Shown: positions 56,248 to 59,876 of the stretch, piece by piece | Layout of the letters: each line of letters starts with the position of its first letter | Position numbering within the stretch: the first letter of the stretch is position 1 | Assembly (NCBI GenBank): GCA_035461305.1 | Contig: DATHVN010000158.1 | Coordinates: 1-59,876 of the forward strand | DNA: 59,876 nt | DNA from: Euzebyales bacterium | GTDB taxonomy: Bacteria > Actinomycetota > Nitriliruptoria > Euzebyales > JAHELV01 | Direction: 5' to 3' | Program-made: the position numbers and the translations under genes | Notes under the pieces: generated by a model | Database searches by the model: none | Told to the model about the DNA's origin: nothing | The model's input: the letters and a program-made list of their open reading frames with translations, nothing else

Positions 56248-57537
56248 TCACCCGATGGCGCGGCGCCGGTCGCAGAACTCTGCCACCGCGTCGACGAACC
56301 GGTCGAGATCGTCATCGGTGACCGCAGCGCTCAGCGCCAGGTAGCCCCGCGGCGCCAGGTAGAACCCCGCGTGGAGGAGATCGTGGAAGAACAGCTGGCG
56401 CCACCGGTCATCGGCGCCGTGCAGGTCGACGGGCGCCGTGACCGGCCCCGCGACGGGGTGGACGGCGCACAGCGACCCCCAGCCGGTGACCGAGAACGGC
56501 AGCGCCGACGCGTGGAAGACCGTGGTGAGGCGCTCCCGCAAGCGGTCGCCGCGGGCGTTCAGCGCGTCGAGCCAGCCGTCGGCGGCCACGATCTCGTGCA
56601 CGGCGACGCCCGCCGCCATCGTGAAGGCGTTGTTGTTGAAGGTGCCGCCGTGCGCCAGGCCCCCGGCAGCCGGGTCGAAGGCCGCCATCAGCTCGCGGGA
56701 CCCGCCGAACGCGCCGAATGTCAGGCCGCCGGCGAGGTACTTGCCCAGGGTGGTCATGTCGGGCGTGAGGCCCAGCAGGTCCTGGGCCCCGCCGAGCGAC
56801 AGGCGCGAGGTCATCACCTCGTCGAACACCAGCACCGCACCGGCGTCCCGGGTGACCGTGCGCGCCGTCGTAAGGAAGTCGCGGGTGGCCGGGATGCATC
56901 CGCTCGCGCCGAGCATCGGCTCGACCAGCACACAGGCGATGCGGTCGCCGTTGGCCGCCAGCTCACGCGCGAGCGCATCGGCGTCGTTGTAGGGCAGGAT
57001 GGCGTAGTCGAAGGGGACGCGCACGCCCGCACCGCTCGGTCCGAAGTAGAGCAGGCCTCCGTGGTAACCGTCGTCGAACACCACGACCCGGTCGCGTCCG
57101 GTCGCATGGCGCGCCGTCATGATCGCCATCAGGTTGGCCTCGGTGCCCGAGTTCGTGAAGCGCACCTGCTCGATCGACGCGAAGCGTGACGCGACCGTCT
57201 CGGCGAACGCGACCTCCGGTTCGGCCATCGCGCCGAGGGCCCAGCCCTCGTCGAGTCGGGCACGGACGGTGACCGCGACCGGCGTGGGGTCGTGCCCGAG
57301 CAGACCCGCCGAATAGTCGCCGAGCATGTCCAGGTAGCGGTGGCCGTCGACGTCGTGCAAGTACGCCCCGTCGGCCACGGCGACCCGGAACGCGAACGGA
57401 TCGATGTGGAGCACCGACCGGGTGTTGCCGCCCGGCAGCACCCGTCGCGCGCGGTCGGCCAGCGCCGCGCTGCGTGGATGCTCGGCGACGTAGCGGTCGC
57501 GTGCCGCTTTGAGCGCGTCATCCAGAGCCGGGTTCAT
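56248..57537 (-). CDS. Class III aminotransferase, glutamate-1-semialdehyde aminomutase-like
   Basis: PLP enzyme of 429 residues. LPGGNTRSVLHIDPFAF at the N-terminus, TNSGTEANLMAIMTARH and DDGYHG for phosphate and ring binding, LVFDEVMTSRL, and the PLP lysine in TTLGKYLAGGLTFGAFGG (about residue 265). The set resembles HemL, but it is not near other heme genes. Such paralogues often act on other amino ketones or amino alcohols. ATG at 57537, divergent from pgm. Confidence 0.88.
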   Translation of the reverse strand: MNPALDDALKAARDRYVAEHPRSAALADRARRVLPGGNTRSVLHIDPFAFRVAVADGAYLHDVDGHRYLDMLGDYSAGLLGHDPTPVAVTVRARLDEGWALGAMAEPEVAFAETVASRFASIEQVRFTNSGTEANLMAIMTARHATGRDRVVVFDDGYHGGLLYFGPSGAGVRVPFDYAILPYNDADALARELAANGDRIACVLVEPMLGASGCIPATRDFLTTARTVTRDAGAVLVFDEVMTSRLSLGGAQDLLGLTPDMTTLGKYLAGGLTFGAFGGSRELMAAFDPAAGGLAHGGTFNNNAFTMAAGVAVHEIVAADGWLDALNARGDRLRERLTTVFHASALPFSVTGWGSLCAVHPVAGPVTAPVDLHGADDRWRQLFFHDLLHAGFYLAPRGYLALSAAVTDDDLDRFVDAVAEFCDRRRAIG

Positions 57538-57671
57538 TCCTACGACCTACCACTGTCGCCATATGAGGTCATGTTCGTTCGTCGTCGATAGGCCCGCCCA
57601 CCAGTGGGCATGGTTGATGCAGCGCGGCATCCGCAGCGCACGGTACACGCCACCGTCAGGAGTGCACAGCG

Positions 57672-59303
57672 ATGAGCCGACATGAGCGCGCCGGTCAGCC
57701 GGCGACGGCCGACGACCTGATCGACGTCGACGCCCTGATCGCCGCCTACTACGACGAGCGGCCCGACCCCGCGGAACCGACGCAGCTCGTCGCCTTCGGC
57801 ACGTCCGGCCATCGCGGGTCCGCATTCGACCGCAGCTTCAACGAGACCCACATCCTGGCGATCAGCCAGGCGATCTGCGAGTACCGCCGCGACCACGACA
57901 TCACCGGTCCGCTGTTCGTGGCACGCGACACCCACGCGCTCTCGGCCCCGGCGTTCGGCACGGCGCTCCAGGTGTTCGCTGGCAACGACGTGGACGTCTG
58001 CGTCGACGACCGCGACGGCTACACACCAACGCCATCGCTGTCGCGCGCGATCCTGCGCCACAACGCGGGCGACGGCCCACGTGCCGACGGGGTGGTGATC
58101 ACACCGTCCCACAACCCGCCCCGCGACGGTGGGTTCAAGTACAACCCGCCCAACGGTGGCCCCGCGGGCGGTGACATCACAACCTGGATCGAGGACCGCG
58201 CCAACAAGCTGCTGCGCACCGGCCCGGACGGCATCCCACGAGTCGCCGACGCCCACACCCACGACCAGGTGGCTGGCTACGACTTCCTCGGCACGTACGT
58301 CAACGAGTTGCCGCAGGTCGTCGACCTCGACGCAGTGCGTGGGGCGGGCGTGCACATGGGCGTGCACCCGCTCGGCGGGGCAAGCGTTGCGTACTGGGGC
58401 GCGATCGCCGAACGCCACGGCCTGGACCTCGACCTTGTCAACGACACCGTGGATCCGACGTTCGGCTTCATGACGCTGGACACCGACGGCAAGATTCGCA
58501 TGGACTGCTCGTCACCCGACGCCATGCGCAGCCTGATCGACCTTGCCGACCGCTTCGACGTCGCCTTCGGCAACGACGCCGACGCCGACCGCCATGGCAT
58601 CGTCACACCCGACGGCCTGCGCAACCCGAACCACTATCTGGCCGTCGCCATCGGCTACCTGCTCGACCACCGCGACGACTGGCCGCGCGAGGCGGCGATC
58701 GGCAAGACGCTGGTGTCGAGCAGCATGATCGACGCCGTCGTCGAAGACGCCGGCCGCACGCTGGTCGAGGTCCCGGTCGGGTTCAAGTGGTTCGTCGACG
58801 GCCTGCTCGACGGCCGGTTCGCGTTCGGGGGCGAGGAGAGCGCGGGCGCGTCGTTCCTGCAGTTCGACGGCTCGGTCTGGTCGACCGACAAGGACGGCCT
58901 GATCCTGTGCCTGCTCGCCGCGGAGATCATCGCGCGGACCGGCGACGATCCCGGCGTCCACTACGAGCGGCTCACGCAGCGCCACGGCGCACCGGTCTAC
59001 CGACGCATCGACGCCGCGGCGTCGCCCGACGAGAAGGCCAAGCTCGCGAGGCTGTCACCCGACGACGTCGACGCCGACGAGCTCGCGGGCGACAAGATCG
59101 AGCGGATGCTCACGCGCGCGCCCGGCAACGACGAGCCGATCGGCGGTCTCAAGGTCGTGACGGCACGGGGGTGGTTCGCGGCGCGGCCCAGCGGTACCGA
59201 GGACAAGACGAAGATCTACGCCGAGAGCTTCGCCGGCGAGGAGCACCTGGAGCGCATCCTCGACGAGGCGCAGCAGATCGTGAGCGCCGCCACCGCGACC
59301 TGA
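57672..59303 (+). CDS. pgm: Phosphoglucomutase, alpha-D-glucose phosphate-specific
   Basis: Interconverts glucose-1-phosphate and glucose-6-phosphate. 543 residues, typical of the bacterial Pgm type. [20 protein letters not shown] near residue 42, catalytic serine in [17 protein letters not shown] (about residue 144), metal site [13 protein letters not shown], sugar-binding [11 protein letters not shown] and phosphate-binding [20 protein letters not shown] at 57672 with AGGAG upstream. Divergent from the aminomutase-like gene. Confidence 0.96.
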   Translation: MSRHERAGQPATADDLIDVDALIAAYYDERPDPAEPTQLVAFGTSGHRGSAFDRSFNETHILAISQAICEYRRDHDITGPLFVARDTHALSAPAFGTALQVFAGNDVDVCVDDRDGYTPTPSLSRAILRHNAGDGPRADGVVITPSHNPPRDGGFKYNPPNGGPAGGDITTWIEDRANKLLRTGPDGIPRVADAHTHDQVAGYDFLGTYVNELPQVVDLDAVRGAGVHMGVHPLGGASVAYWGAIAERHGLDLDLVNDTVDPTFGFMTLDTDGKIRMDCSSPDAMRSLIDLADRFDVAFGNDADADRHGIVTPDGLRNPNHYLAVAIGYLLDHRDDWPREAAIGKTLVSSSMIDAVVEDAGRTLVEVPVGFKWFVDGLLDGRFAFGGEESAGASFLQFDGSVWSTDKDGLILCLLAAEIIARTGDDPGVHYERLTQRHGAPVYRRIDAAASPDEKAKLARLSPDDVDADELAGDKIERMLTRAPGNDEPIGGLKVVTARGWFAARPSGTEDKTKIYAESFAGEEHLERILDEAQQIVSAATAT

Positions 59304-59344
59304 CCTCCGCCGAGTCGTCGGGGGGCCCCTGCTCATCCCCGCTC

Positions 59345-59511
59345 ACCACCCCGAACTCCGCCCACTACCCCGAACTCCGCTCACCACCTCGAACTTCGCG
59401 CCCAAGGTGCGTAGTCGAACTTTGAGGTGGCCCACCAGACTTCGAGGTGGTGACACAACATCGCGCAGGAGCCGAACTTCGAGGTGACCCACCAGATTTC
59501 GAGGTGGTGGC
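59345..59511. repeat. Compound tandem repeat after pgm
   Basis: Three short units built on CGAACTCCGC/CGAACTTCGC with about a 20-base period (59351-59398) precede two 37-base units at 59416-59452 and 59473-59509. The longer units start CGAACTTYGAGGTG, contain the sub-repeat TTCGAGGTGG, and differ at three positions. No gene is seen from 59304 to 59766; short frames through it give repetitive nonsense. Confidence 0.75.
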
Positions 59512-59766
59512 GGGATGTTGGGCTTGGTCCGAGCGGCCGCGCCGCCTCGGGGTCGGCGTAGGTGGACCCGACAGCGCGCGCCAGCCGCGGCGTGCGCCGA
59601 CGTCCCCGGCGCCGGCAGGCATGGCCAGCATCGACAGCGCCCGCGCGACCGCCGGCACCACGGATGTGAAACTCCACGGGTCATGCGCACGGCGATCCCC
59701 CTCGCCGTTGTTGCCGGCGGCCCGGGATTTGTGCGAGCTAGCCCCGTTTTCCGCATCGGTTGAGGG

Positions 59767-59876
59767 TTAGTCTCGCCGTTCGGGCCAGGGCAGGGGGATG
59801 TCGAGCAGCGCGAGGATGACGCGTTGGGTGGGGGTGAGCGGGTCGAGGACGAGCCCGTCGCCGGTGTAGGTGGCGC
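59767..59876 (-). CDS. C-terminal end of a probable transposase (5' part outside window)
   Basis: The last 36 codons of a minus-strand gene read ATYTGDGLVLDPLTPTQRVI then LALLDIPLPWPERRD and stop (TAA at 59767). The LTPTQRxILxLLxI tail resembles C-termini of IS1634-like transposases, but the piece is too short to be sure. Outside it, GAGCTAGCCCCGTTTTCCGC (59728-59751 region) could belong to the element's terminal repeat. Confidence 0.4.
   Translation of the reverse strand, partial: ATYTGDGLVLDPLTPTQRVILALLDIPLPWPERRD

Noticed and set aside
59345-59511. CRISPR array
   Set aside because: Units vary in length and spacer lengths are irregular, with no cas genes nearby.

Overview
The window is about 60 kb of very GC-rich, densely coded chromosome. 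It looks actinobacterial: a mycofactocin operon, DUF2342, DUF2630 and DUF2510 proteins, a tilS-hpt-ftsH-folE-folP-folB-folK-panC-coaX block, ClpC, and frequent GTG starts with four-base stop/start overlaps. A deep-branching Actinomycetota lineage is my inference; no rRNA or tRNA gene was seen to settle it.

Region 1 (1-7.5 kb): the 3'-truncated clpC, a decayed UvrA-like gene divergent from an intact TetR regulator with a shared palindrome, lysS, a decayed GNAT acetyltransferase and an OsmC protein. Region 2 (7.5-20 kb, all minus strand): a stand-alone tandem Clp-N protein, then the mycofactocin operon mftA-mftB-mftC-mftE-mftF, preceded upstream by an NDMA-dependent type alcohol dehydrogenase of a family known to depend on mycofactocin. 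Next come a CitE-like CoA-ester lyase, glcD-glcE-glcF glycolate oxidase and a tartronate-semialdehyde-reductase-like enzyme. Together these suggest alcohol, glycolate and glyoxylate oxidation. Region 3 (20-24 kb): a divergent Nramp-like transporter with a 28-residue membrane microprotein, a remnant of a biotin carrier domain, and a membrane-anchored HExxH peptidase.

Region 4 (23.8-35.3 kb, minus): one long unidirectional housekeeping block for folate and pantothenate/CoA synthesis, FtsH, purine salvage, tRNA-Ile lysidine synthesis and a DUF2342 metalloprotease. Region 5 (35.5-40 kb, plus): a DsbB/thioredoxin oxidative-folding pair, a 2'-5' RNA ligase-like protein, a small membrane protein, a nitrobindin and a ChrA transporter. 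Region 6 (40-48 kb): acyl-CoA ligase, a frameshifted SDR, AIM24 protein, acyl-CoA dehydrogenase, histidine phosphatase and a FadB-type bifunctional enzyme, consistent with fatty or branched acid oxidation. Region 7 (48-59.9 kb): ppc, a lipoprotein, a GrdB-like gene with an in-frame UGA followed by a SECIS-like hairpin, a flavin monooxygenase pair, a decayed sugar dehydrogenase, DUF2630, a GSA-aminomutase-like enzyme, pgm, and a probable transposase end.

Two themes stand out. First, short repeated palindromic or tandem elements sit at gene ends and starts (14.9, 21.9, 24.6, 27.0, 37.0, 38.2, 47.9 and 59.4 kb), in places altering N- or C-termini. Second, there are five decayed genes or gene remnants, one single-base frameshift and one chimeric gene among otherwise intact housekeeping DNA. 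The best candidate for something new is the probable selenocysteine-containing GrdB-like protein at 51.6-52.3 kb.
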